DNA of 64,000 bases from Serinus canaria. Its lineage: Eukaryota; Chordata; Aves; Passeriformes; Fringillidae. The stretch spans positions 5,781,501 through 5,845,500 of the forward strand of contig NC_066316.1 of NCBI RefSeq assembly GCF_022539315.1. The letters run 5' to 3'. Within the stretch, counting starts at the first letter, position 1. Each line of letters opens with the position of its first letter. The position numbers and the translations under genes were made by a program. The notes beneath the pieces were generated by a model. The model made no database searches, had not been told where the DNA came from, and saw only the letters and a list, made by a program, of their open reading frames with translations. Below are positions 37,801 to 51,530 of the stretch, piece by piece.

Positions 37801-40800
37801 GAGAGCAGTGACAGTCATTTCTCTGTAGCAAATGTGGTTGTTAATGGAAAGAAATGCAAGACAGCCATCTGTTGGCTCGTGCAGAAACCTGTTTGGTTGC
37901 CAGTCCCAGGGCAGGCTGCCTGCAGCCCAGGCAGGAACGAGTACAGAGCTCCCTGCAAGGGCAGGGGGTGTTTGTGCACAGCTTGAATTTGGGCTGAGCA
38001 CCAGTGCACTGAGAGGGAAATGCATGCCTGTGAAAATGGGTCCTGGGAGTGCTGCAGACACCTGGGACACAGGCAGGGCTCTGCCATCAGCACCTTACTG
38101 GTTGGACAGAGCATTTCTGCATCTTTTCCCTGATATATGGTCTCTTTGAGCCAGGTCTTATAAGCTCTCAGAGATTTAAATCACACCCAAGATAGCTCAG
38201 CTACCTTTGAAGGCATGAAATCAGCAGGATGGCTTCTGTGGTAGTGTTGGAAACAGAAAAGTTTTAAGAAAAGGCAAAATAACCAAACTTTTTACAGAGA
38301 AAAACGGAGCCAGGTGCAAGAGGTTCTTGCTCCTGGTAAAACACCTCACAAAAGCCATTGTTTTTTTTCATTCTCTTCTTTTTCTAGTAAATTGCTTAAG
38401 CAAGACTTTTTAGCTCCTGTTTAATTAGCTATCCTTAAGTTTAAAGTGAAGTCCCCCAAGTCCTGTGAAGTGTCTTTTTACCTAATGGAAAAAAAAAAAA
38501 ACCTTCTAAGCTTTTTTCCTTTTTAAAAAGACAAAAGATAGTTTTGTCACTCTGTCAACAAAAAGCACATTCCTCTATTTCCCAAGCAGCAATTCTGTGC
38601 TGCAGGACTATGTAGCCAGGTGCTATCAAGGGTGATGGATTCAGCACTGATGCACTTCCTGGGGAGAGCAAATGCACAGCTGATTTCTAAATGTGGGGCA
38701 GTGTAGAACAGGAGACTTGCTCATCCCTGGGCTTGTGGGACACCTTCAGATCTACACTGTAAAGAGCACACAAGTGAAGGTCATAATTTATCTTTAAATA
38801 CTTGGGGTTACAGTTAAGTTTGAATTAGGCATCTTGGATTTTTATGGTTTGTAGGCTATTGGCTTTTATTAAAAACCTTTGTCATCATACAGATCATTAA
38901 ATGAAACAGTCAATAATTGGGTTTTTGACTGTCCCAGGTCTCCTGACACAGATTTACACAGAAAAACAAGACTAGTCACATACCATTGCCATTTGTGCTG
39001 AGGGGCTGACCAGCACATCATCTTTCCCATCTGAGATACTCTCCCAGTCTTTAATTTTGAACTGGGACTATTTTGAACTATTCCAGGATCTGTGACCATT
39101 TAGGTAGGTTCAATTCCCAATAAAAAAGAGGTAACTTTACTTTGCTGTCTGTCTCCAGATTTTTTATTAGATACAGACAAAATAGTGGATATTCTGGCTC
39201 TCCCTCTTACCACAGTGTAATGATTGAGCAGGTTATATCTCTTTCAAGTGACAATAACATGAGGGAGTGCTCTTGATATGGTACTGTGGTGCTGTGTGTT
39301 TGGGCAGGGATTTTGTGAGCCTCTCACATATTACTGCTGTCAGTAGCCAATAAAGCTACATGCTGGTACTCAGGATTAAGCTCCAAAATACAGCAGTTTC
39401 AATGGAAATTTTATCAGTGTTCTTATCTGGCACAAACTACAATTTTCTAGAGGTCTCTGACTCTTTTTTTTTTTTTTTTTTAATGGTTCCTGCTGTGGCC
39501 AGTTACAGTTAAAGCTAGGAAAAATTGAGCCACTGTTGAAAACCACACCCTATAGATTTCTGAGCACAGATAGATTGAATTTTCAATAAAAATTAGAGTG
39601 AAATAAATGGCCCCTTGTTAATTGTAATGTAATTTTAAATGGGTGTAAATTAATTTTGGGGGTTTTTCTCTAAGTTCTTCACATATCCTTTTGTAGATCA
39701 GTGAAATCACAAGAAGGGAGTACAGCCTTTCTTGTGCTCACCCACTGATGTGGCAATATACCCTTAATGCACAGAAATGTTCTCAATATGTACAGGAGGT
39801 AAATCTTGTGGTCTGAGTCCAAACTCAATGGACAATTCAGCTGGAAAGGCATTCCAGTCTATGTGTATGCAACTATTAGAATAGGAATATTCCTCACATT
39901 GCTAATAGAGTCCTCTTACCTGAGCACAAGGCCCCTGAAAGAATGGAAGGAAAAGGTTTACATCATTTCAGGGGAGATGCCTGACAGATTGTGTGCTGGA
40001 TTGGGGAAGCTGGCATTTCTGCTAGGTAAGGTTTTACTCTTGCTTCATCAGCAAATCATGACAAAAAAGGTCTAGACTGATTCTGATTTTGTCTATTTAA
40101 TATGAATTTCATGACTTTGCCTCCATTTTAATCTATAAAATCTGGATTTTTCCTTTTAATTTAAGTGACCTGGTTTTGAAATTGCTGACTGCAGGTCTCT
40201 GGGGGTATTCACTTCCAGAAGCTTCTGGGGAAGAAGGACTGATCCTTAATGCCAGAGGAAGGTACAACATTTATCCTGCATGAATAACTTCATTCTCAGA
40301 GCAATCTGCAGTGGGATGTGGGAATTGATATATTGTGTTTGTGTTGATGGCAAGGGGAAGGTAAGACAGCTTTGACAGACATGGTGATGGGGGCTTTATG
40401 TTTAATGAAAGCTAAAGAAAAACACTTAGAAATTTTGGAACCAATCCAAACCAATTTCTTTAATAGAATGGAATGGTTTCCCAGGAATTCTGAATATGTT
40501 TAATTCTGTCAATAACCTTATCCAGGCTTTGCCTTTGACCCCAAAACCAAGATAAGAAGAAGGTTTTACCTTTGTTGCTCAAGACAGATGAGCTTGTTAG
40601 AGCAAGCTAACAGGTGTGGATTCTGTCACTACAAATACAGAAGGGGAAGGTGACACTTGAGGTGTTTGCCTCTGGCTAGGTGTGTGAGGCCAGTGCTGTA
40701 TTCCTATCCAGGCATAGCCTTCCTGCTTATCTTATAATAAATTAAACTGACTGCTTGTCACTAGGGCTGAAGCAGCTTTTTTTTTTCCTTCCTTCCTTTT

Positions 40801-43800
40801 GTTTTACCTCAGGGTAAATAATACACCTTTGTTTTCCTGTGGGAAAGCACAGTGAAAGCAAGACACTTCTGTTTTATATGATCTGTGCTCTGCATCTGCC
40901 TAAAGCTGACATATCTCCCAGTGAAACTGAAGTATTCTGACATTGCTGCTTTTTTTGTTTGTTTTGTTTTAAAAAAACCAAAACAACCCTACAACCTAGT
41001 GTGTGCTAATTACCCCAGCTAAACACAGCATCTTGAGCAATGAATGCATTGGTTTAGGTGCAGAATTCCTAATATGTGCTGGTATGGAGGTTCCAATGCT
41101 GACAGTAGAATTTCTGCCTTGGAAGTAGTCAATCTTCTGCCATAGGCAAGCAGTGTTCCTTCATTTCCTGGCTGTTACTCACTTGCATATTTCAATTTGA
41201 TTCACTCACCTGGCATTCTGCTGTTCTCCTTCCCAGAGGTACCTGCTCAGATTTAGTCACTTTTAAAGTGCTTGTCCAGCTGTGAGCTTCCTGTTTCATT
41301 GTCACCTGCTCTCCACTGAAGCAGATATGATTAACTTAGGACCAGCATTTGCTATCTCTGCACAATTTATCCTTCCACCTCAGAGTGGCAGCCTGAGATT
41401 TGCTGGTTTCCTACACTTAAATAAACAAACTCCATTTCTCATGATTCTTATTTAATTGTTTCTCTTCTCTGAATTAATAGGTGAAATTTTAACCCTGTTC
41501 CTGTGCCACTCAGCTTCTTCATTTCACCATACAAAGGAAAATAATCTGTTTATCAATGTAAAAAAAAAATAAATTCTTAATTCCCACTGCACTCAGAATT
41601 TCCTGACTATACTCTTAAAGTTATACTGGATTATTTTAGATACTTTCTAGCACATGGTCTCACTCTTGAAAGTTGCTGCCCATAAGGCTCTGCTAAAGGA
41701 GGGGCACAGAGTAAAGCTCTAGAAATTCTCAGTTTGCATCAAGGACAAACACAAGGGAAAAATCTTGTCAGAATGAAGTCATCTTCTCCCTTGCCCCCTA
41801 CCCTTTTTGGTGGTCCAGGCTGGTCCATTCCAATAATGACAAGGTAGTTTCTACCATGCTGACAGTGATTTAAGTACAAGTGTTTCTCCTGGCTTAGCAG
41901 CCCTAGCAACTGGATCTTCTCTAGTGTATTGTGAACTCTGCAGCTGTGGAAATACTGGCAGGAATTTTTTCTCATGCTGACATGTTTTTGTTTTCTGCCT
42001 TATGAAATCATTTATAAAAAGGGAAAAGGGTGGATAATTGTTTTAAGAAAACATTCTTGGGAAATTTCCAAACAGATGAGACAGAAAAATCAACTTCCCA
42101 CTGGAAATAACTTATTTTTATTTGCAAACACTTCATAATACATATTCACCATGCTTTCAAAAGAGAATGGTGATGCAAAGCAAAAAATCCCAGGACTCCC
42201 TTATAAATAATTTGGTTTCCACCTCAAAAATTCTTCCTTCTTGTCGTGTCAACATTACTTTAATTAGAGCACTGGAGCTATTAAAGGAAGCACAAATAAT
42301 TGCAGGACCATGTTTCATACACATTCCCAGCCATCAGAGGTCACTACAAGTTCATTCATCCCAGCAGCTTTCAGGTCCTTTATTCCTCCAGTTTTGCATA
42401 GCAGGTTTTTGCTAATCCCACAAATGACCCTTCACATCTTGAACACCTTACTGGGTAGGAAGGTTCTAGGGAACAGAAGCTAATGAACACAAAATATATG
42501 CTTAGGCAAATGTCTTGGCTCCATGCAGTGTCCCAGGAAAAGCACCACTTCATGTTTTTGGATGTCTAACTCAGCAATTGACAAAGGACTGGAATGGGTG
42601 GAATAGCTACACCCAGTGCTCTTCCAGGTTTTGGTTCATTCTTGTGCCTCACTGAGCTCTGTTTGACATTAATCCTGCTGGTTATGAAGCTTAAGGTGCT
42701 AAGAGTGGCCCCAGGACAGCTACAGCAGAGAGCCTACACTTTGCAATGTATTATTTCAGTGGCTCATTGGAGTCCAGTACTAATGGATCACAGTGAAGTG
42801 CACTTTGAAAAAAAAGATCTGAATAGTCTTCAGCTAAAGAATATAAAAGTTCAAAGGCCACATTTTATGGATTTATAAGTAATTTAAAAATTTATTTATT
42901 TAAAAAAAAAAAAAAAAAACCATGCTATGAACTGTTAAAAATTGGAAAGTGCTGAGGTAAAAAAAAAGATTGAGGAAGTTCTGAATTTATTTTCCCAAAA
43001 CTGGTGCTTATTTCTGTACCCTTCTGCATCCGTTTCACTGAAAGATTTCCCCTAAAGGAACATGAATAAAATTTTATTTGGCTATAGGGGCAGAGAGTGA
43101 AAGTAAGCAGTGAATTTGGTGGTTTAAGTCCCTGGTGCAGAAAGGAGCTGAGAATCTCTGTTACGAATCTGGCAGAGAATGAATTTGAACTTCTGCCTCT
43201 CACTGTGAAAATGGTCTATCAGTTATGAGATCTTTGCCCTCTAGAGACAAATTGAAAAGTTAAGAAAAAGAAAAAAAAAGGCAACTAGAGTGGGTTTAAG
43301 TGTTTAGGAAAAACTTGCTAAACAATTTTGGATTTGACCCAAAAGAAATATTGAAACATAGGAAAATATTTATGAAATATGATTATTCATTCCCTGGGCA
43401 GCAGAACTAATAATGTGAACTGCTTCTTATCTGCAACTAAGGTCTGAAAACGAAATTCAAGTGTAGAAGGTCAGTTGAAAATTAAAAATGCAGTTTATTA
43501 ACTTGATTTTATTGGAACACTGAGACTTGGTCTCAGAGGATAATAAAAATTACAAAATACTGCACAGCCAGAATTACCAAGGCTTCAGGTTTAACATGGA
43601 TTTCACTATATTGGTTGTTTATTTTGAAGCCTAGTTCCCACAGCTATTTATCATCTCAGCTTTCATTAAGATATCAGGATTTTATCTTTGTGCCTGTAGA
43701 GGACCATATGAAAGTAGAAAAAGACTGAAGTCAGTTTAAAAGTAAAAAAATGCTACTAAAATGACTAAAAGTCATTTTAAAAGAAAAAAAAAAAAGGCAC

Positions 43801-46800
43801 TACTCTCACAAAGTTCCATTGCTTCAGGACCTGGACCTACACGAAAAAAACATTAGATCCTGCTAGACTATTGATAAAACTGTGCCAGCTGGAATGCTGA
43901 GTATGGGGAAGAGAATTTTCTCCCAGTATCTAGCTCAAATGGGAGTCCAGTAAATACATGTTGAGAGAACCAGCTGTGAACTGACTAGAAAGCCTTCCCA
44001 GCCCTGGTGAATGGTTTGGGACATGCCAATATCTAATAAAATACAGACCAAACATTTTCATGTCTGCTGTGAGGTCAGAAGAGACACTTAGCATGGCAGT
44101 ATCCTGACTTTTGTTGCCACATTAGCTGCTGTTAACCCAAAAGTCTTTGCTTTTTGCTGGTGTTCATTCAGCAATAATTACCTGTCTCATACCTTTAGGA
44201 GATTGCAAAATAACTGGTATTTTACTGACAGTGATGCTGAACAACAGAGGGATGACACGAAGTCTTAGGAGGGCCATGGCAACCCTGGAAAGAAAACTCC
44301 TTAGAATCCAAACTGCAACCATGTTTAATAATCCTGATCTGAGGAGTGTTAGAAGAAGGGTCAGGAATTTTGGTGTAATTTATAAACAATTATTTTCAGC
44401 CTTAACATTACATTGTGAGCAGCTGTATTGATTTGATTGGAAGTCTCAAAAGTATGTGTGGAACTGCAGGAAGGCAAGGATGTCTGCAGGAAAAGCCTTG
44501 GTGTTCAGGGAGTGACTATTTTGTTAAAAAGATTTAAGTTAAAGGTGGTCTGTGTTATCAAAAGGTTATGATTGTGAGCAGGGGCTTGAATTCTTGTGAA
44601 GTCCACTGACAGTTCTGATTAAGCTTATGTGGGAAGGAGCAAATGTGTGGATTAACTTCTTCCTGTTCTATAGTATATGAAATCTGGGATTTATCTTTAA
44701 TTACTTCCTGAAGTTAATTAAAGTATTTCCCTAAGCATCATGTGTAAGGTGGGTTTGGTCTGAGACTTCTTTGTGCTTGGTGTCAGGGTTGATATCTAAG
44801 TTTCTTATCAAGTTCAGTAAGATAGTGAATTAAATAGCAAGAATATAAGCAAATATCAACTAGGCCTAGATAGACCCAGGTATAAATCTTCATCTGGACA
44901 GAGTGCCTGAAGTCAGCAAAGCCCTGTAGAGGCTTTTGTGTCTTCTTAAAGAGAAGGCCATGACTCACTGCAAGAGTGATTAGAGGATTTTTTTGTTTCC
45001 TCTCTAGATTTTGTTTTTGTACAGAACTGATGATTGTGTTTGTGTGTGTATGTGTGTGTGTGTATGTATATGTTTGTTCATTTGTCTTAAACATCACAAT
45101 CTGGTCCTGAGTAATTTTGAACATGTTGCAAAGGTGTTACATTTCCCACTGTTGAGCAATTCTGGTTACATCAGAGAATTTTTCTGAGAGATCCTTTAGT
45201 CAAACTCAGATCACTGATAAAGCCCCAGGCTTTGGTCTAGGAGAGTGCTATACTGAGTAAAACTGTCCTAACCTTGAATTTAATTATTCTAATCTTGAAT
45301 CTAATGATTGTCGGTGTCTCCTGGACTCAAATCCAGTGATAAAGATGTAATTGTCACACTGTTTCAAAAGGCTAAAAACAGTATCATAATTCTGAAATTC
45401 TTCCATGACAATGAGTAGCACATCCTGTAGGCACATGTTGATGTCAGTTGGCTGCCAGGGCTGTAGAAACTGGTCCCCATGACAAGAGCTCCTGCCAGAT
45501 CTGTTCCACCCCTGCCTTACACAAAGAGAGCAGTCAGAGGGCCATGGCTCAGCTGTCTGCAATACCAGGACCAGAAATTTTACAAGCCAAACTGGCTGCT
45601 AGGACTGGCAAAGGTTGCAGTTTGAAGCATGGCAGATGCTGTGGGAAGGAAGGGAGAGGAGTAAGGGCTTTTTCCTGGCATTTCTTTCACAGAAATACAA
45701 TAGTAAACCTTGATCTGGAGAATTTCTCTTGGCAGTTCTCAAACCCTGCTCTACTCCTTTCCTCTATACACCTGTTTTCAATGACAACAGTCTATTAAAC
45801 CTTCCCCCACCCTGCTGGGGGTGATGCTGATCTGTCCTGCACAGACTGGCAGCAGTATCACAGCCAGGCCCCCTGGTAAAGGGGATGAGCTGGAGCTCTG
45901 GACCAGCAACCAGGTGAAGGCCTTGCAGCAGCACTGCTTTTGCCATGGTGAGTGCATGGCACTGTGGAGAGGCAGGGGTGGGGGATCCAGCCAGCTCCCC
46001 CATGGTTGTAGCATGGTCCAAGGAGCTGAGGTGCTACCAGGAATACATCCATAATCAGGGAACCAGTTCAGGCAGTGGAAACCCTAGCAGAGCCTTTACT
46101 GCTGAGTATTTAATTTTTGCTTGTCTAAGTCATGAGTCACCTCTGTTCCATTTTTAGCAGATAAAAAGAAGAGAAGGAAACCTTATGCAAAGAAACTGTA
46201 ATGATGCAGTAACTCCATGACATCAGCTGCTGTTTGCATAGCAGGTGAGGAGAGGAGCTACTCCAGGTAAGAGACAGTTTCAGATGTCTGTTAGCCACAG
46301 TGAGGGCAGGAGCTGAAGGACATGCACTGCTCTCAGAGCAAGCTGTAGCTGATCACTTGATGGCTTGAAATTTTAGCAGCATTGAAAAAGCAGCCCAGGA
46401 CCTCTATCCTGTGTGGAAAAGATTGCTTTGAAATCCACTGCAAGCATTAGGCTGCTAAATGTGGCTGTGATAGTGGCAACAGTTTCCTCCCCAGCCAAGG
46501 GATGATAGGTTTGATAGTGGAATAACACCTATCTAAAAGTACTCTAAGGCCCAACTTACCCAACTCTCCTCCAATGATATGAAATATGCTTTGCTTGATT
46601 AGGGATTTGTTTCAAAAGAGAACTGTAGAGACTGGAAAATAGTAAGATTTTACTCCAATTCTTTACTGAGGTCTGACAAGCTTACGGTGCATAATGTTAA
46701 ATTTAGAGATTACATGGAATATAAAAACAAACAGATACCACAGGAAAGAAACTTTAGTTTTCTAGTTTCTTGGCAGGAGAGTTAAAAGACTCCAATAAAT

Positions 46801-47472
46801 TTGAGGGGGTTTAATGAAAATCTTTTGTGACTGAAGCTGTGTTGAATAGGACCTACTGCTCTGGCAAACCTTCAATTGATTTTATTTCATGGTATATGTA
46901 CCAGCTTTGAACTGAACTCTTGGAGTTGCAGCTCCTGAAACACGGAGTGTTTCTGAAATACCAGACTGTGCTCCTAAAGCTTCTGTAACAAATGCAGGGT
47001 GTTTCAGACTTCTGCACTGAACCTTTAATACAAATAACTTCAAGTAAGAAGAACATTTAATCCAATGTTGTCAAAATGAGAAATATAAATATAAGTCTTA
47101 AAACAGCTTCAAAGAACACCTTGCTCAGAACTCATGGATTTAAAAAACTCTCGAGATAATTTTGGACAGTTGCCCTTCCTGCATTTGGCAACAATTTCTA
47201 GAATGAATTTCTCGATTCTCATTCCCCCTTTCAGTCTCCCATCTAACACTTGGTGCCTCTTCACCATTGTGAGCTCCATTGACTTCAGTGAGGCATGAAA
47301 TTGAGGCATGAATTGTAGCAAAGTCTGCTTAAAACAGAATTGCAACTGTTTGTGCCAAGCCATAGGGAGACCAAACTTTCAATAGTCAAAAGAAATTCTC
47401 CACAAGTGAAAATAGAAAAAACTTGATCTGAAAAAGCGTTTGAAAGTTTGAATGTTTAAACATTACCTACTT
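34835..47472. other. gene desert segment
   Basis: 12.6 kb of AT-rich non-coding DNA. Homopolymer tracts include T runs near 34988-35000 and 39465-39480 and an A run near 42901-42919. A (TG)n tract at 45036-45072 is listed separately. Slightly GC-richer islands at 37.85-38.15 kb and 45.4-46.1 kb have overlapping frames on both strands but nothing identifiable. Confidence 0.5.
45036..45072. repeat. (TG)n microsatellite
   Basis: Interrupted TG dinucleotide tract ending in TATGTATATG. It gives the Thr/His-rich shadow frame on the minus strand. Confidence 0.85.
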
Positions 47473-47530
47473 ACTGTTCACTTTACCTACTTAAACATTA
47501 AAAAATGTTTAAGTAGGTAAAGGGAACAGT
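47473..47530. repeat. 27-bp inverted repeat (strong hairpin, 4-nt loop)
   Basis: Left arm 47473-47499 (ACTGTTCACTTTACCTACTT then AAACATT) is followed by the loop AAAA (47500-47503). The right arm 47504-47530 is its reverse complement with one mismatch (GGGAAC where GTGAAC is expected). Upstream, at 47454-47474, parts of the same words recur (TTTAAACATT and ACCTACTTA), so the block has both direct and inverted copies. Possible origins are a replication template-switch, a tiny foldback element or a small-RNA hairpin. The short loop argues against a standard microRNA precursor. Confidence 0.9.
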
Positions 47531-47992
47531 ATTTTGGTTTCTTCCATCTTTTTGACAGTGTAGGGTAAAAATATCTAATGTCAACCATAGTAAAGTATCA
47601 GGAGACAACTGAAAAATATAAAGCTTTTATAAGGCAACACAGCTATCACCCCTTTGTCATAACTGGCAAACACAGGTTTTGGAGTTTTGTTTGGGTTTTT
47701 TTCTCTCTCAACCTGTAATTCCCTAAGAAATAGGATGAGCAAAACTGAAATGGTGAATAACAGAACTGTAGGCAGTGGCAAGAGGAAATAAGTCTCCAGA
47801 GAGCCCATGTATGGAGTCACATTTAACACAAAAATCTAATTCTGTGGCATGTCTTGAAATGATTTGTTCACTGGCAATGGGGAAGGCAAATAATCTACTG
47901 TATCATGTCACTAAGTTTAGTAATGCTAATAAAAAGGTTTTGAAGCATAACTACTACTTGCATGGGTAGGGCTATTGACCTCACTGGGTCTA

Positions 47993-48016
47993 ATTCAATG
48001 AAGTGCTTCATTGAAT
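47993..48016. repeat. perfect inverted repeat, 11-bp arms
   Basis: ATTCAATGAAG (47993-48003), a TG spacer, then CTTCATTGAAT (48006-48016). The near-zero spacer makes it a near-palindrome. Confidence 0.75.
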
Positions 48017-48296
48017 GAGTAAGAATTGCAAAACAGAGCCACTTGTTAGATTTAAAAATGGGGTATTTTGCAATGCTACCTTTTTTTTTTATCCCCAACT
48101 GAGCAGCATTACGAGTTCTCATCTGGGCCTGCATAAATCTCATGCTTCTGGAAGCATTGAAAAATTACATTACAGGAACAATAAGCAATAACTTTTAACT
48201 TTTGTGTGAAATCACTTCATAATTTCCTGTTCAGAGACTGACATTTCATCATTAAACATAGGTTAAAGCTATGTCTGTTTTGTTCAGTTATATTAG

Positions 48297-48337
48297 TAAT
48301 AATAATAATAATATTTAATAATAATAATAATAATAAT
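48297..48337. repeat. (TAA)n microsatellite, interrupted
   Basis: Two TAA/AAT tracts (48297-48312 and 48316-48337) are separated by ATTT-type bases. It is a smaller relative of the 26.1 kb trinucleotide repeat. Confidence 0.92.
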
Positions 48338-50803
48338 GAAATTTGTCTACCTGGTTAAGTATCAGTTGTCTTAATGTTCCAGATGTTTGTGGTGGAGAAT
48401 GACTTGTCTGAATCAACATGGTGATGACACAGAGGAGGAACAAATGGCACAGAGCTGCCCCTGCTCCATTCATCATGTCCAGTGGAAACAATGAAAATAC
48501 CATGCTGGTTCTCAGCAAATGACAGAGCTCAGCAAATTAATCAGCCTGACTGGCAGAGGTCTTGGAAAAGTAAACTGAAATCTGCCTTGCACTGCTCTAG
48601 AGGTTACATGGCTATGGATCACATCGCTGCTGAAAGAAGTCAGTAGAGAAATGTCCCACAAAAGATTTTGCCTCTACCTAGTGTTTGTAAAGTGGTTTTT
48701 TAGCCTTTGGCTTGGCTGAGTAGTTCTATTGGCATCACTGGGTCTAGCTATCTAAGCTTCTTTATTTAAGGAGTCAGAACTGCAGGTTCAACTTTATGAG
48801 AAATTTCCACATAAGAGTGTAGTAATGGCATCAGCCTTGTAATTGCAAAAGATATAGCAAAAGGCACACTGGGCTCTCTTGTGCTTGCTGCTGGATTTTT
48901 TGCAGCAGGCTCTTAGTTGCTGTATGGTTATTCTTTTTGTCTTGGTGTGATTTTTTTTAATTTATGTTGGTTTTGTGATTATAACACTCTGGTAAGATTA
49001 ATTTTATTTTTGTATCAGAAGATAAGGACAAAACTGTATCAATTGTGCAATTTATGAATCCTTAATCCTTGAAAGGAGATAAAGGTCACAAGTTCTACAA
49101 CTGTCCTGAGGTTAAGTACAGATTCCTAACCAGATTTTTGTATCATATACCAATCAGACATTTGTATCAGACAGAAAATCACAACAATTTCCTGATGCTA
49201 GGAGTGCTCAAAGCTTGTTGACACCCAGATGCAGTCAGAAAACTGGTTCTGGTAATATTGCCTAAGAAACCAGGCTGACAGCATCTTTAAATGCTAAAGG
49301 TTTTCAAGCATTGTCTTGTCATCTTACTGTGCCCCATGAAGAACAAGGAGGTGCAGAGGTGTCAAGAAGCAGCTGTGCCAGCCCCAGGGCTCTGCAGGGG
49401 CTGTGTGGACCTGCCAGACACAGAGGAGCCCTGCCTGCTGTACCATGCCCTGCCCTGTTGCAACACTGGTTGTGTGTGTCCACCTGTGCCATGGCTCTGA
49501 GCTGCTCTAGATTATTCTCTGACCAATATCAAACCCTTCTGTGTCTCCTTCAAGTTGTGCAAGGGCACTTGAAGGGCTCTTTCAGTATTGGTATGCAGTT
49601 TTATTTCCAGGTGTAGTGGCACATCCCTACTCAGTCCCACATATCTATTGCTAGATAGGGTGTAAAGAAGCAAACACAGATAGGGGGTTCTTCCATGTAA
49701 GGATTTAGGGAGTTTAGACTATAGCTGGTGCTGGTGAAATGTGAATGACTCAAAAGATACCCTGGGGTGACTGACCAGCTGATGGCTGGCACTTGTTCTT
49801 GCTTTGTTGTTGTGGTGTCCTCCTATTTGTTCATGAAGTCTTCTACACATCCAAGGCAGGAATTGCCTCCAACATCCATGTGTCTACATACATCAAATAT
49901 AAGTCATCAATGGTTTAGAGAATTTATGAGATGGATTTCTGTTTTAAGGGAAATGATTGTGAGAACAAAAAAGGTTTTTTTTACTGTGTACTCTATTACT
50001 GTCATGCTCTGCTGCCAATTTAAACACTCCTAGAATCTTGGATTTTAACAGAGGAATAGATTTGGATTCCCAGTTTCTTCAGCTCTTGTTTGACATCGGT
50101 GTTTGTTCACTCAAGACAAGCATAAAGCTACTTGGTGTCTTTGTTCAGACCCTTTTTGTTCCATGTGGTATGTAAATGGGAATCTGCCATGAACTGAAAT
50201 TATCAAGGTCTTGCCATTGTATTGCAAGACCATTTCACAACACTGCTGTAAATAACTGTACCCCAGGATGAGCAGGAATCCTACGAAATCCTTCCAGCTT
50301 ATGACATGACAGTTTTCTGGGATGAGCTCTCATGCTTTCTTTCAACATTTTTTTTTTTATTAGTAGGTAATGCAGTACTGCTATTATAAATGGGGACACT
50401 ATGAATCCAGTATTGTTATTTTGAATAGGGACATTGTGACCACTACAATGACACTGCATGTCTGACTGGGCCAAAATCTAATAGAATGTTTTGTCTCCCT
50501 TTCTTGACTGCACCAGCAGAGTTCAGCCTTTCAACCTGTCCTATGTAACAATGGAATTTTTACCAGAAAAGTGATTTTCTTCAAACACTGAGAGACTACT
50601 TAGACAGAGTCCTACCCCCCTCTATTCTCTCTGCTCAGTTGCTAAACCTTGGCTAATTAAACTGCATATATTTTACTTCACTTTTGCACCATACTCCTCA
50701 GCAACTTGTCTCAGATCATTTAAAAAGGACTTTTCTCCTGATTTCAATGTGAGTTTGCAAAAATGCAATGGTGTTAACAGGATGATGACAAAGCACGGAA
50801 TAA

Positions 50804-50847
50804 AACCTAGAACCTGGGGATTCATAACCTAGAACCTGGGAATCCAT
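50804..50847 (+). repeat. two-copy tandem duplication, 22-bp unit
   Basis: AACCTAGAACCTGGG starts both units (50804-50825 and 50826-50847). The remaining seven bases are GATTCAT and AATCCAT. 20 of 22 positions agree. Confidence 0.88.
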
Positions 50848-51311
50848 TGATGGTTTTCCTACAGATTTATAGTAATTGTTGTCATGTCTTGGAAACTTTA
50901 TTGCATTTTTGTAGAACATGGTGTGTGGTCTGCTGGTAATCTTAGAAATTCACCATCTTCTTGTCAAAGTATGAAGAATGACCACTACCCAAGCCACTAT
51001 AGAGAAGTGCATGTACAATCTTAGTAGGATTGGTGTCCCCTGCAGTTAAATACATGCAGTTCTTGTACAGTCAGCACAGCAGATTATTTCCTCCCACTTC
51101 CCAGAAGGATAAAAATAACGTATTGCTAGTGGCGGTTTTGGTGTTGCAAAGCAGACAATTACTGAGTCCTTCCTCCCGTGTCCAGCACACATCCTCTTAC
51201 ATTTGAGTAATAGATTTAGGTGCAGGTAACAGGTAACATGACAGATATGTACATAGAAGCCTGAGTAACAGATGAGATGGCTTTGAGTAAGAGAGAGTTC
51301 TGAAGGGCACA

Positions 51312-51530
51312 ATGATTTTTGGGTTTTTTGTTTTTTTTTTTCTTGGTTTGATTCAGGTTTTTTGTTTGGTTGGGTTTTTGGCTTTTTTTCTGCTTATGTT
51401 TTGTTTTGGGTTGGGTTTTTCTGGAGTTTTTTATTTGTTTAGTTTTTGGGGGAGCTTGGGCAGGTTTCATGGGAGTTCTGTTGTTGGGGTTTTTGTTTGG
51501 TTGTTTTTTTGCGTTTTTTTTCTTCAGGAG
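51312..51530. repeat. T/G-rich low-complexity block
   Basis: About 220 bp on the plus strand built almost only of T and G: runs of T separated by GGG, GG or G (such as GGGTTTTTTG, GGTTGGGTTTTTGG and GGGTTGGGTTTTTC). C and A are rare. The frames on either strand give poly-Phe/Gly/Leu or poly-Lys/Asn/Pro/Thr and are artefacts. It could be an eroded polypyrimidine or A-rich insertion tail, or simply slippage-prone DNA. Confidence 0.75.

Noticed and set aside
44147..44431. 94-codon frame with an Arg-rich segment
   Set aside because: No recognised domain and no convincing splice signals. Its length is expected by chance in this much sequence.
45448..46157. GC-richer cluster of overlapping frames
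   Set aside because: Frames are open on both strands at once, which follows from base composition. No domain is recognisable.
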